Assembly: GCF_934202705.1 (NCBI RefSeq)
Contig: NZ_CAKPYE010000003.1
Coordinates: forward strand, 124,001-188,000
Reading direction: 5' to 3'
Source of the DNA: an uncultured Limosilactobacillus sp.
Lineage (GTDB): Bacteria > Bacillota > Bacilli > Lactobacillales > Lactobacillaceae
DNA: 64,000 nt
Under the pieces are notes generated by a model. The model was not told the DNA's origin. It searched no databases and saw nothing but the letters and a program-made list of their open reading frames with translations. The first letter of the stretch is position 1. Every line of letters starts with the position of its first letter. Below, in pieces: positions 50,463-58,315 of this stretch. The translations under genes were made by a program, and so were the position numbers.

Positions 50463-53387
50463 TTAGTTACTGAATTTAAATGGCTTAAATACTTCATTGG
50501 CGTGAGGGTATTTATCCTTTAAATTTCCGTAACCGTGATGCCATGTTTTTAATGACTTGATTTCACCAGTATCGAGATCCACACTATTTACTTGATCTGG
50601 CAGAATATTAAGTTCATTGAGCATGGCTTTCATTTTTTCTTGGGTTAATTGATCGTTAGCTGAACAAATCACTTTCTGGAAGTTTCTTCCATTAAAATGT
50701 TTCCGCTTCAGTACAAGTCCCAACAATTCTAGCTGATCCGTAAATGACCGATAAGACACCCCTGGTTGCTTAGCTTCATCCTTATATACATTAAAAAGTT
50801 TATTAGCCTGCATTCCAATGAGGTCATACGGTGACATGATTCCCTGATTTTCAAAGAATAACTCCAATGAATCATTGAGTACCGATAACTTAGATGCTGC
50901 TGAATACTTGTGGTCAAAGATTTCTGACCGTTCTTTGTCAGTCATTTTCATTAAATTAGCAGCTTCCCGCATGATGATATAGAACAATGCTTGCCATACT
51001 TTCGGATTATTAATAAAATCAGCAACCTTAATAACATTACCGTTCTCATCTTTAATCGGATCTTCTTTGAGCGTTTTCGGCGAATCAATCACGAACATTC
51101 TAGATGCGGTTCCTTCCTGCGTAACCTGCGGTATAGAATTAGTCGCGATTACGATTAGTGAAGGTAATGTTACTGGATGATCCCGCTCATATTTTGCAGA
51201 AGCATTTTGTTCTACCCCAGAAATAACTCCATTAATTACTGTTCCCGCATTAGCAGTAATAATATTGTTCCGACTGGAAGACTGGAAATCGTCAAACCAT
51301 AACATTAACATGCCGCTTTTAGTATCGTTAAGAGCAATATAATGCCCATCAGTAAAAGCTTTGTTAACGTTTTGCGTATTAGAAATAATGTTAGAACCAG
51401 CCTGGTCAGGATCATTAAAAATTTTCTCTAATAAGTTCGCTAATGTACTCTTCCCAGCGCCACTCTTACCTCTTAGTACGATGAAGGTCCTCAATTCCTT
51501 CATAATATCGGTATGTTGAAGCGGAATTAGGCCAAGCATCGCTTTTAGCTGGCGCTCTTGTTTAGGTGCCAAGTGCTTAAGAAAATTATTGACCTGATGG
51601 TACGCTGTGCTGCTGACAATACCCGGACTATAGCTCACATTCACACGATGTCCAACTACATGACCATAATGTGTATCGATTCGGATCTTGCCATTACTAT
51701 CTAACCAGATGGTCTGTGTATCGGAATTAAAGCCACTTTCTAAAGTGTCTTGATACTTATCGTCTTGCAGCAGTGCTAAAATATTATTTTTCACTAAATC
51801 AAAGTGTTGCTTCTGCTTCCTACTCATGTACTTCTTCAGTAAATGATTAACCACCGAAGCCTTAGAACTGTATACATTATGACTATCCTTCACCATCAGT
51901 TGACCATTAATCACAATAGTATTCGGATCGTTATATACCATATCGGCCATATCCAGTTGAGACAGTCCCTGCCTTTTTCTTAGCTTGATTAAATACTTAA
52001 CCGCTTGGTTGGGGTTCTCATCACCTTGAATTGCCCATGCCTGTGCGGTCATTGTAAGCAGATTGTATTGGTAAGCCAGATTAACATTACTTTGTTGTAT
52101 CTTCTTAACCTCATACTCCAACCACTGTTCAATAGTTTGGTCATTACCAATAGGATCAATAACTGACGGAATATAGTTATTTATGATTTGTACCCGGCTA
52201 TGATTAAGATACTCATCAATATCGTTAATTTCATCAACTTTGATGGTTTGACCCAGTAAATTAACTCGGTTTTTCAAATTATCTTCAGTAGCAAAAATCT
52301 GGTTCTGCAGTATCCGCTTAGTGAACTGATATGCCCAATCATCAGAGTCATTATCATCACCTAAGGAAACATTGTAGAAATGCTTTCTCGGTACCTTGTA
52401 TTCAACATCATTAACCCCAGCTTGCTGAAGAATTTCATCCAGGTCCTTGAACTGCTCCTGCTCATCAAGCGCCCCTAAACCCTCAATATCTGATTCGAAC
52501 ATGTAACGATAAAGCACTTTAATCACCTCTCCTTCTTTTGCTTGTACTAACTTTAAAGTATCTTGATCAATCTCATTCGGCTTAAGTGTCCTCAAGCTGT
52601 GTCTTGTTTTCTGTTCATACAACGAATTAACATCAAACTCATGATTTCTGCACTTATACTCTTGTGGTGAATTGATCAGTATATATTCTTGCGGAGTCTT
52701 AACAATTCCGTACTTCCACTTCTTAGACGAGAAGGTTAAATGAGGAATCTGTTCCTGATAATATTTTTCGAACTTAGCAAACTCCTGATTAAACTTCTTA
52801 CCAATCCGCATAATAAAACCATCATTAAGACAAGCTAAAATATTATCCAGTCCCCAGTAGCACAAGGCATCAAACATAAAATTCATGGAACTGAATACTG
52901 GGAGTAGCCGATTAACGTATCTCCCTCTGCCACTATCATTAGTAGAACAGGCTTGGTTAAGCCGGAACTTGATGTCCGCTCTCTCCTGTACTAGCTGGGA
53001 ATTAGCCTGATAACCATCAATCTTTTCAATAGATTTCTTCTTATTATATAGAGCTTGATATTGACCATTTAATATACCAAGATCATAAGCAAAAGTAGGA
53101 AGCATTGAATGAACATCAATCTGTACCACATCATTTGCAACTACTTTATTAGCAGCATAGATACCATTCTTCGTAAACTTAAACGTTGATTTAGCATTAT
53201 TTTGGAATGGGCCTTCGGCTACTAATTCACTAAATACTTGTTCCGGAAGGAGTTTTATCGCTTCACTCTTACCAGACTCGTCCTCACAACGTCTACTAAA
53301 CTCTTTGTTTAGCTGAAGTGATTCTGCTTCAAGCAAGTAAGATGGAGTACTCGGAAAAGTCATAATTCCGCTGTCATCTATGATCAT
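50463..53387 (-). CDS. SF3-like replicative helicase (D5/P4 primase-helicase type)
   Basis: The 974-residue protein has Walker A GKSGAGKST near residue 640 and a Walker B-like LMLWFDDF near 695. A sensor segment is in LIVIATNSIPQVTQEGTASRMF, the order seen in D5-type superfamily 3 helicases of satellites, plasmids and P4-like elements. The N-terminal 450 residues are not recognisable as an AEP or TOPRIM primase from sequence alone. SF3 helicases open the element's own origin. The iteron-rich region at 54586-55815, upstream of this gene, is the likely target. It heads the operon that runs through the two small genes to xis and int, with GGGAGAAG before its ATG. Confidence 0.85.
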   Translation of the reverse strand: MIIDDSGIMTFPSTPSYLLEAESLQLNKEFSRRCEDESGKSEAIKLLPEQVFSELVAEGPFQNNAKSTFKFTKNGIYAANKVVANDVVQIDVHSMLPTFAYDLGILNGQYQALYNKKKSIEKIDGYQANSQLVQERADIKFRLNQACSTNDSGRGRYVNRLLPVFSSMNFMFDALCYWGLDNILACLNDGFIMRIGKKFNQEFAKFEKYYQEQIPHLTFSSKKWKYGIVKTPQEYILINSPQEYKCRNHEFDVNSLYEQKTRHSLRTLKPNEIDQDTLKLVQAKEGEVIKVLYRYMFESDIEGLGALDEQEQFKDLDEILQQAGVNDVEYKVPRKHFYNVSLGDDNDSDDWAYQFTKRILQNQIFATEDNLKNRVNLLGQTIKVDEINDIDEYLNHSRVQIINNYIPSVIDPIGNDQTIEQWLEYEVKKIQQSNVNLAYQYNLLTMTAQAWAIQGDENPNQAVKYLIKLRKRQGLSQLDMADMVYNDPNTIVINGQLMVKDSHNVYSSKASVVNHLLKKYMSRKQKQHFDLVKNNILALLQDDKYQDTLESGFNSDTQTIWLDSNGKIRIDTHYGHVVGHRVNVSYSPGIVSSTAYHQVNNFLKHLAPKQERQLKAMLGLIPLQHTDIMKELRTFIVLRGKSGAGKSTLANLLEKIFNDPDQAGSNIISNTQNVNKAFTDGHYIALNDTKSGMLMLWFDDFQSSSRNNIITANAGTVINGVISGVEQNASAKYERDHPVTLPSLIVIATNSIPQVTQEGTASRMFVIDSPKTLKEDPIKDENGNVIKVADFINNPKVWQALFYIIMREAANLMKMTDKERSEIFDHKYSAASKLSVLNDSLELFFENQGIMSPYDLIGMQANKLFNVYKDEAKQPGVSYRSFTDQLELLGLVLKRKHFNGRNFQKVICSANDQLTQEKMKAMLNELNILPDQVNSVDLDTGEIKSLKTWHHGYGNLKDKYPHANEVFKPFKFSN

Positions 53388-53474
53388 ATTACTTCTCCCT
53401 TTCTAACTGAGAATATTATTGCTGTAGTGACACCATTAGGGCGGTGGTCGATTCTTATTTACGCATTTCATGGC

Positions 53475-54008
53475 CTAATCTTCTTGTTCACTGTTCTTAT
53501 TTTCTGAATGATGTTTAGCTGCCCAATCAGCCAATTTTTTCAAAAATCGCAAATCAATTCCTCGCAGCGTAGGTTCTTCCGTTATAACTCTTCTAATATT
53601 TAGTTCCTCTTCGAATGACAATGGAAACTTGATGTCACAAGCTGCATCGTTGAAGTTCCTTCGATAACCAGAAAACTCTGGATATGCTCTTTCTAAGTCA
53701 GATACCCATGAATATTCACCAATCATTACAACATTCTTAGTACTCGTGTAATTCCACTCATCAATTTCCTCAAAGTCAGCTTTATTATCATCATTGAGTC
53801 GTGCTACCGGTGTTATAGTGTCATTGCCATCGTCACGAATTCCGCATTCAATGACAATCTCTTCCTCATGATCCTTGTCCGCCAGTAGCCTATCGATATA
53901 TACGCACATATAGTGTCTAGGCTGTTGCACATCAAACGGCGTATCTTCTGTGTTTTTCTCTTCTTGATTCTGTGGTGCTTCATTCTCAATTAGTTCTTCG
54001 TTATCCAT
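53475..54008 (-). CDS. acidic hypothetical protein
   Basis: The 177-residue protein is strongly acidic at both ends (DNEELIENEAPQNQEE, then ENKNSEQED). Its central part has a beta-rich HYMCVYIDRLLADKDHEEEIVIE-like stretch (cut for length) and a conserved-looking FLKKLADWAAKHH helix. I do not recognise the family. It is the first gene of the replication operon, 87 bp upstream of the helicase. Acidic, element-borne proteins of this size can be DNA mimics or helicase partners; that is speculation. Confidence 0.65.
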   Translation of the reverse strand: MDNEELIENEAPQNQEEKNTEDTPFDVQQPRHYMCVYIDRLLADKDHEEEIVIECGIRDDGNDTITPVARLNDDNKADFEEIDEWNYTSTKNVVMIGEYSWVSDLERAYPEFSGYRRNFNDAACDIKFPLSFEEELNIRRVITEEPTLRGIDLRFLKKLADWAAKHHSENKNSEQED

Positions 54009-54585
54009 ATTAATAACTTCCTCTCAATTTCATCATTAGCTTTTATTATTTTTATATAATTTTTATGCTGAAATGGGCCCATCTCTTATCCGTATAATCA
54101 CAATATCAGCTCCTGAATATCATTAATTTATAATTAATAATTATTTATATATTCATAATACAAAATTTAATAATCAACGCACGAAAAGAATTAAATTTTT
54201 TCGATATTTTTTTATTTATATTACAAACGTTGCAAAATAAGTATTAGTTAGCCGAAAGTGATGGATTTTCGTATCGAAGCAACATTAGATTTAGCTAATT
54301 TTGTCTTATAGAAGTGCTAAATTAGCCGTCAATTTTCTAATTTTTCAGTCAAATATTTGAATCAATTAACAGTGATAAAGTTAATGATTATATTAAGTAC
54401 TCATTGCCAAGCACTATTTCTATTTATCTACTGAAGTATCATTCATTAGCAAAAATGTCCGTGATCTAAAATTAATAAGGCCACGGACATTTTCACATCA
54501 AACATTCAAACTTACTCTTCTTTATGCTGACAGCTTACTTTTAATTACAATTACATGTTCAACCAATACTAGCCTAAGCAGGTGT
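54009..54585. other. AT-rich region upstream of the replication operon
   Basis: Very AT-rich DNA with runs such as TTATAATTAATAATTATTTATA suits the promoter region of the minus-strand operon. A hairpin at 54451-54493 could end a transcript from either side. No gene is visible. Confidence 0.5.
54451..54493. terminator. bidirectional terminator
   Basis: Arms AAAAATGTCCGTG and CACGGACATTTT have T-runs on both strands. Confidence 0.75.
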
Positions 54586-54960
54586 CAGTTGTGTCGATTT
54601 TGGGGCAAAAACATAATTAATAACTGTTACCTACTCTTTTACACACTATTTACTATTATTTTCTTCATTAATTGTCTAATTTAAGAAATTATGCTCAAAA
54701 CCTGACACCTTTGACACTTTTTCTTCCAATTCTTTGATACCACTGGTTTTATCTATCATTACTCAGTTGACACCAAAATCAGTAAAAAGTTATCTAATAT
54801 CCGGTTTAATAAGGTTTCATTGGTACCAGCTAACTTGACACTAACCCGACACTAGTTGAGTTAATAATCGGTACTTTTCGAATTTCAAAACAAAGTATCA
54901 AAAATGGTGTCACACATCTTCTGAAATGTGTCGACTTAACTGACACCGAATCTCAATTTA
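54586..54960. repeat. iteron cluster, left copy (presumptive origin)
   Basis: About ten TGACAC or GTGTCA words lie within 375 bp, often in pairs (CCTGACACCTTTGACAC, GTGTCGACTTAACTGACACC), with a T-rich AT stretch between them. The block is a diverged direct repeat of 55440-55815. Dense short repeats next to an AT-rich segment and upstream of a helicase gene are typical of iteron origins. Confidence 0.65.
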
Positions 54961-55056
54961 TTTGCTATGTAGATTTGCACTATATTAATTGCAAGTCACT
55001 TATCCCAAAATTATTTTAAATTGATAGGTAAAATATATGGTTATTAAGATACAGAA

Positions 55057-55085
55057 AAACCGCTCAGCCCGAAAGCCAAGCGGTC
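55057..55085 (-). terminator. minus-strand hairpin beside the RNA promoter
   Basis: Arms ACCGCT and AGCGGT are followed on the minus strand by TTTTT. A TATATT-like box at 55107-55115 could start a very short minus transcript ending here. Confidence 0.5.
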
Positions 55086-55106
55086 GTCAAAGTCGCTAAA
55101 CCATGC

Positions 55107-55288
55107 TATAATATAACCGTAACAGAGAATATATTATATTCAACAATTAGGCTGATAGCTTAACGGTAGCGCTCTTGTTCTGGTGTACGGCAATACACCA
55201 CCAGCCAAGCGCAACAGAGTACACCCTCAAGGGTATCAGCTCCTCAGTTGACATCTTGTGCATTGGTGATGGCCAGTGCACTTTTTTA
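55107..55288 (+). ncRNA. candidate structured RNA between the iteron clusters
   Basis: A promoter (TCGTCA, 17 bases, TATAAT at 55107-55112) and a terminator (GTGCATTGG/CCAGTGCAC, then TTTTTT at 55258-55288) delimit an RNA of about 165 nt without a credible protein frame. Its body, 55151-55240, is closed by GCTGATA/TATCAGC. Inside lie a D-arm-like GCTTAACGGTAGC, a GGTGTA/TACACC hairpin, a possible pseudoknot (GCGCT/AGCGC with CTTGTT/AACAGAG) and a CCC/GGG hairpin next to the closing stem. The opening AGGCTGATAGCTTAACGGTAG resembles the 5' half of a tRNA, but no complete tRNA fits. Confidence 0.6.
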
Positions 55289-55439
55289 TTATAACAAGTT
55301 TATAAGGACATTTGATGTTAATGGATTACTTTTCTTGCAATTATTGATTAGATGCTTTCTTTTTAACTGCATGGCTAAATGAAGTCTTTCCAGGATTAAT
55401 AACAGTAGACTTCAAGCTATTTTAGTTACCCAATTCAAT

Positions 55440-55815
55440 TGGTGTCGGTTGTGTCGGGTTTTGAATGAAAACATAATTAATAACTATTAACTACTCTTTT
55501 ACACATTATTTACTATTATTTTTCCTCATTTAATAGTTAATTTAAAAGTTCTTCTCAAAACCTGACACCATTGACACTTTTTCTCTCAACACCTTGATAC
55601 CACTGACTTTAGCCATTATTTCTTGATTGACACCATCATTATTGGAAAACGTCCCAATGCCTGATATAACAATAATCTGCTAGTGTCGGCTTAACTAGCA
55701 CTAAGCCAACACCATTTGAGTTAATAACTGACACTTTTCTAATTTCAAAATCCGGTGTCAAAAATGGTGTCGCACATCATCTAAAATGTGTCAGCTTACC
55801 CGACACCTAATTTCA
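55440..55815. repeat. iteron cluster, right copy (presumptive origin)
   Basis: This is a second, diverged copy of the 54586 block with the same order of features: GGTGTCGGTTGTGTCGG, an AT/T-rich run, CCTGACACCATTGACAC, TTGACACC, GGTGTCAAAAATGGTGTCG and CCGACACC. At least ten TGACAC-type words occur. The two copies flank the structured RNA. Confidence 0.65.
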
Positions 55816-55962
55816 GTCTGACTATGTAGATTCTCAACCATTCGCACTATATTTAATGCAAGCCTGTTCAAAAACTTAAAACTTTTTGAATGGACAAGCT
55901 GGGCCTATAACATCAAGCTTTAATGATGTTCAGAAACTTATGGTCAAAAAGGATGGATTGAA

Positions 55963-56541
55963 ATGACACAATATGGCTATGCTAGGGTCTCCACCAAAGG
56001 ACAAGAACTAGCAGATCAAATTAATCAATTGCAGAATGCTGGGATCAGTGAGAATTGTATCTATTCCGAAAAATTTACCGGGACCACTACTGACCGACCG
56101 CAATTTGCTAAACTGACTCAATTGGTAAAACCGGGTGATGTGATCACGGTGACCAAGCTGGATCGGTTAGCTAGAAATACCCGGGAAGCATTAAATGTAA
56201 TTGACCCACTGATGAATCAAGGGGTGAAGATCAATGTGCTTAACATTGGTATGTTGGAAAACTCGACTGTGGGTAAGTTAGTTAAAACGATTCTCTTAGC
56301 GGTGGCCGAAATGGAACGGGATATGATTGTGGACCGCACCCAAGAAGGGAAACGCTATGCTAAACTGCACCGGTCTGATTATCATGAAGGAAGGCCCAAA
56401 AGAGCCATCACCCCACACTATCAGGCCGCCTATGAGTATTTACTTACCCATTCTTATAAGCAGACTGCGCGGGCTTTTGATATTTCGATTTCAACTTTGC
56501 AACGGATCCGAAAGCAGGTGGAGCAAAATAATATAGCTTAA
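55963..56541 (+). CDS. serine recombinase (resolvase/invertase type)
   Basis: The 192-residue enzyme starts YGYARVSTKGQELADQINQL; the Ser of RVST is the nucleophile. It has the catalytic Arg cluster in VTKLDRLARNTREAL, the long E helix region and a C-terminal helix-turn-helix (HSYKQTARAFDISISTLQRI). At this size it belongs to the small resolvase/invertase class that resolves multimers or inverts DNA at nearby res/hix-like sites. It is common on Lactobacillus plasmids and islands. The upstream 100 bp carries GTTCAGAAACTTATGGTCAAAA, similar to part of the att right arms. It may form an operon with the next gene (42 bp gap). Confidence 0.93.
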   Translation: MTQYGYARVSTKGQELADQINQLQNAGISENCIYSEKFTGTTTDRPQFAKLTQLVKPGDVITVTKLDRLARNTREALNVIDPLMNQGVKINVLNIGMLENSTVGKLVKTILLAVAEMERDMIVDRTQEGKRYAKLHRSDYHEGRPKRAITPHYQAAYEYLLTHSYKQTARAFDISISTLQRIRKQVEQNNIA

Positions 56542-56583
56542 TTTTTCAAAAATATATATTATTTTGCACTGGAGGATTTGAAA

Positions 56584-57096
56584 ATGCTGAAATGTTATAC
56601 CCCTTTTATATATTGGATTGATACTACTGGTTTAGATTGGCAAAGTGATGAAATTATTCACCTAACCATAACGGATTTATTTGGTAAGATTGTGTTCTCT
56701 CACTTATTCAAACCAGTAAAAATCAAAAGTTGGGATCCAACTCAACAAGGTTTCCACATTACCCCAGAAGATGTGGCTAATCACCCATCATTAAATGATT
56801 ACTTGTCAACCATTCAAAAGTTCTTTGATCAAGCTGACACTTTAATTGGCTTTGGCAATTCTACTTTTGAAGATCTATTCTTACAACAGGCTGGGATCAA
56901 ATTGCCACAAGTGATAGAAGTTGATTTGCAACAACAACTCTTTAAGAGGTACCAGTTGTTTGGCCATATTCCGTCAATTTATGAATGCGCTGATTATTTT
57001 CACTATCCATTGAATCCAAAGACAGCTACTTATACTGACTATCCCAAAGCCGTTGCTTATTGTTATTGTCAAATACTTAAAAACTACGTCAATTAA
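56584..57096 (+). CDS. degenerate DnaQ-like exonuclease-fold protein
   Basis: The 170-residue protein follows the DEDDh exonuclease pattern in outline. IYWIDTTGLDWQSDEIIHLTI stands where DnaQ has DTETTGL..., GFGNSTFEDLFLQQAG where DnaQ has GHNxxFDxxFL, and a last helix AVAYCYCQIL. The catalytic acids are mostly gone: the Glu of DxE, the Asp after Phe and the final HxxxxD. It may bind DNA or nucleotides without cutting. I set the start at 56584 because GGAGG is 8 bases upstream; an earlier in-frame TTG is too close to that site. It follows the serine recombinase and ends at a bidirectional terminator. Confidence 0.65.
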   Translation: MLKCYTPFIYWIDTTGLDWQSDEIIHLTITDLFGKIVFSHLFKPVKIKSWDPTQQGFHITPEDVANHPSLNDYLSTIQKFFDQADTLIGFGNSTFEDLFLQQAGIKLPQVIEVDLQQQLFKRYQLFGHIPSIYECADYFHYPLNPKTATYTDYPKAVAYCYCQILKNYVN

Positions 57097-57098
57097 AA

Positions 57099-57138
57099 AA
57101 GCTGGTTAATGAGATCAAGTGATTCCATTAACCAGCTT
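57099..57138. terminator. bidirectional terminator
   Basis: Arms AAGCTGGTTAATG and CATTAACCAGCTT form a perfect 13-bp hairpin between convergent genes, with A/T runs on both sides. Confidence 0.9.
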
Positions 57139-57143
57139 CATTA

Positions 57144-57434
57144 TTATTTATCCATATTTTCTTTGAGGTTCAATCTAAGTCGCAGAGCAGCAACTTCCTT
57201 CTTTAACCGTTTGTTCTCTGCTTGGTCGGTCTGATGTTTGAGTTCCATCTTTTCGACAAAGTCGCTAATTTCTTCCACAGCAGCCGGTGCTAACAAGGTT
57301 GCGATAATCTTATCGCGCCTCCTCACAGAAATTGAGACACCAGCTTTTTCACTATACTTAGCAAGATACTCAAAGTTCCGCAGAAATTCCCCAGTTTTTA
57401 CATTATAAGTTAAGTGTTGTTGTTTATGTAACAT
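57144..57434 (-). CDS. Phd/YefM-like antitoxin or regulator, no clear toxin
   Basis: The 96-residue protein has a Phd-like start in outline (EFLRNFEYLAKYSEKAGVSI, then SVRRRDKIIATLLAP, as in KNFSKLL... ITRRGKPVAVLVP). A long charged coiled coil follows (ENKRLKKEVAALRLRL). Antitoxins of this fold bind DNA with the N-domain and a toxin with the tail. No RelE, Doc or other toxin lies next to it. A near-palindrome at 57448-57481 upstream could be its operator. It may regulate the small divergent gene at 57550. Confidence 0.6.
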   Translation of the reverse strand: MLHKQQHLTYNVKTGEFLRNFEYLAKYSEKAGVSISVRRRDKIIATLLAPAAVEEISDFVEKMELKHQTDQAENKRLKKEVAALRLRLNLKENMDK

Positions 57435-57447
57435 GATAATCTATCTC

Positions 57448-57481
57448 CTTTGGAATAATTGTTTTCATCATTATTCTAAGG
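57448..57481. promoter_or_regulatory. operator-like inverted repeat
   Basis: Arms CCTTTGGAATAAT and ATTATTCTAAGG are separated by 9 bases. They lie just upstream of the Phd-like gene and between it and the divergent small gene. Confidence 0.55.
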
Positions 57482-57549
57482 AAAAGATTTTAAAATATAT
57501 TTTTTGCTGTTCATCTCGCTTAGTTGCAGTCATACTAAATAGAGAGGTG

Positions 57550-57669
57550 ATGATTATATCAAACACTAAGAACTACAATGACGGTATGAAGTTATTAGAA
57601 GAGCTGCAACAAGCTGCCAATGAACCAGGACTATATACAATAGAAGAAGTATTCAATAATTTAGATTAG
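57550..57669 (+). CDS. small protein, 39 aa
   Basis: A GAGAGGTG site runs into an ATG at 57550, encoding MIISNTKNYNDGMKLLEELQ and continuing through EPGLYTIEEVFNNLD. Composition and the ending TIEEVFNNLD recall the C-termini of small type II antitoxins. The longer open frame from 57433 has no ribosome site. It is divergent from the Phd-like gene and ends at a strong terminator. Function unknown. Confidence 0.5.
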   Translation: MIISNTKNYNDGMKLLEELQQAANEPGLYTIEEVFNNLD

Positions 57670-57679
57670 TAAAAAAGAA

Positions 57680-57719
57680 ATACCAGTACAGCTCTGCTTT
57701 GAGTCTGTACTGGTATTTT
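57680..57719. terminator. bidirectional terminator
   Basis: Arms AATACCAGTACAG and CTGTACTGGTATT lie between the 39-aa gene and the convergent 57722 gene. Confidence 0.85.
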
Positions 57720-57721
57720 AG

Positions 57722-58174
57722 CTATTCAGTAATAACTATCCAATTCCTAAAGAATTTTTGAGTTAGTTGCTTAGTTAATTTATGCTGCTTATAACGTTTA
57801 AGCCCAAAAGGTGCCGTTTGTCTAATCCAATCATGTTTCAGCAACACCCTACACAATAGCCGAAACTTCTCGGCTTCCTTATTTGGTAAATAACCACCGT
57901 GCCTTTTAACAACGGCTTGTTCATCTTGGCAGAACTTATTAATTAAGCCATCTAGATTTTTAAGGTCATTAAATTGAGCTAGTGGATTCACAAAAGATTG
58001 TAATTGGATCAATTCCCTTTTACTAACTAGCTCAGAATAGGAAAGTTCTAGTAACTTCTTTCGCCAGTCACTCTCTTCATGAATTTTGCTTTTAAATGCC
58101 AAATTACATGCGATCAGTGAAGCAATAAAAGCCATTACTGCGCTGATCATTGTTACATCAACCGATTTCATCAT
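57722..58174 (-). CDS. single-pass membrane protein, unknown function
   Basis: The 150-residue protein has one N-terminal helix (VTMISAVMAFIASLIACNLAF) and a basic, helical cytoplasmic domain rich in Lys, Arg and Leu. I do not recognise the family. The start at 58174 follows AGAAAGGA; the open frame extends further upstream without support. It lies downstream of the SEC10/PgrA adhesin but after a terminator. Confidence 0.65.
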   Translation of the reverse strand: MMKSVDVTMISAVMAFIASLIACNLAFKSKIHEESDWRKKLLELSYSELVSKRELIQLQSFVNPLAQFNDLKNLDGLINKFCQDEQAVVKRHGGYLPNKEAEKFRLLCRVLLKHDWIRQTAPFGLKRYKQHKLTKQLTQKFFRNWIVITE

Positions 58175-58193
58175 CAAAATCCTTTCTACTAAA

Positions 58194-58229
58194 AAAGGTA
58201 GAAGAGTCAAACACTAACTCTTCTACCTA
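58194..58229 (-). terminator. terminator of the SEC10/PgrA-type adhesin
   Basis: A perfect hairpin AGGTAGAAGAGT/ACTCTTCTACCT is followed on the minus strand by TTTTTT, 87 bp beyond the adhesin stop codon. Confidence 0.85.
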
Positions 58230-58315
58230 AACACTTCGATTGGGAGAAGTGTATTGGGCGAGGTAGAACATAAAAGCCTCTTTAATGCAAGCAACCCAAA
58301 GTTCCTATATTTTAA

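Noticed and set aside
55149..55244. Functional tRNA gene
   Set aside because: The D-arm-like start and acceptor-like stem are present, but there is no T-loop or 7-base anticodon loop at the right place.
57433..57549. Upstream extension of the 39-aa gene to 78 aa
   Set aside because: It has no ribosome site and crosses the inverted repeat that is more likely an operator.
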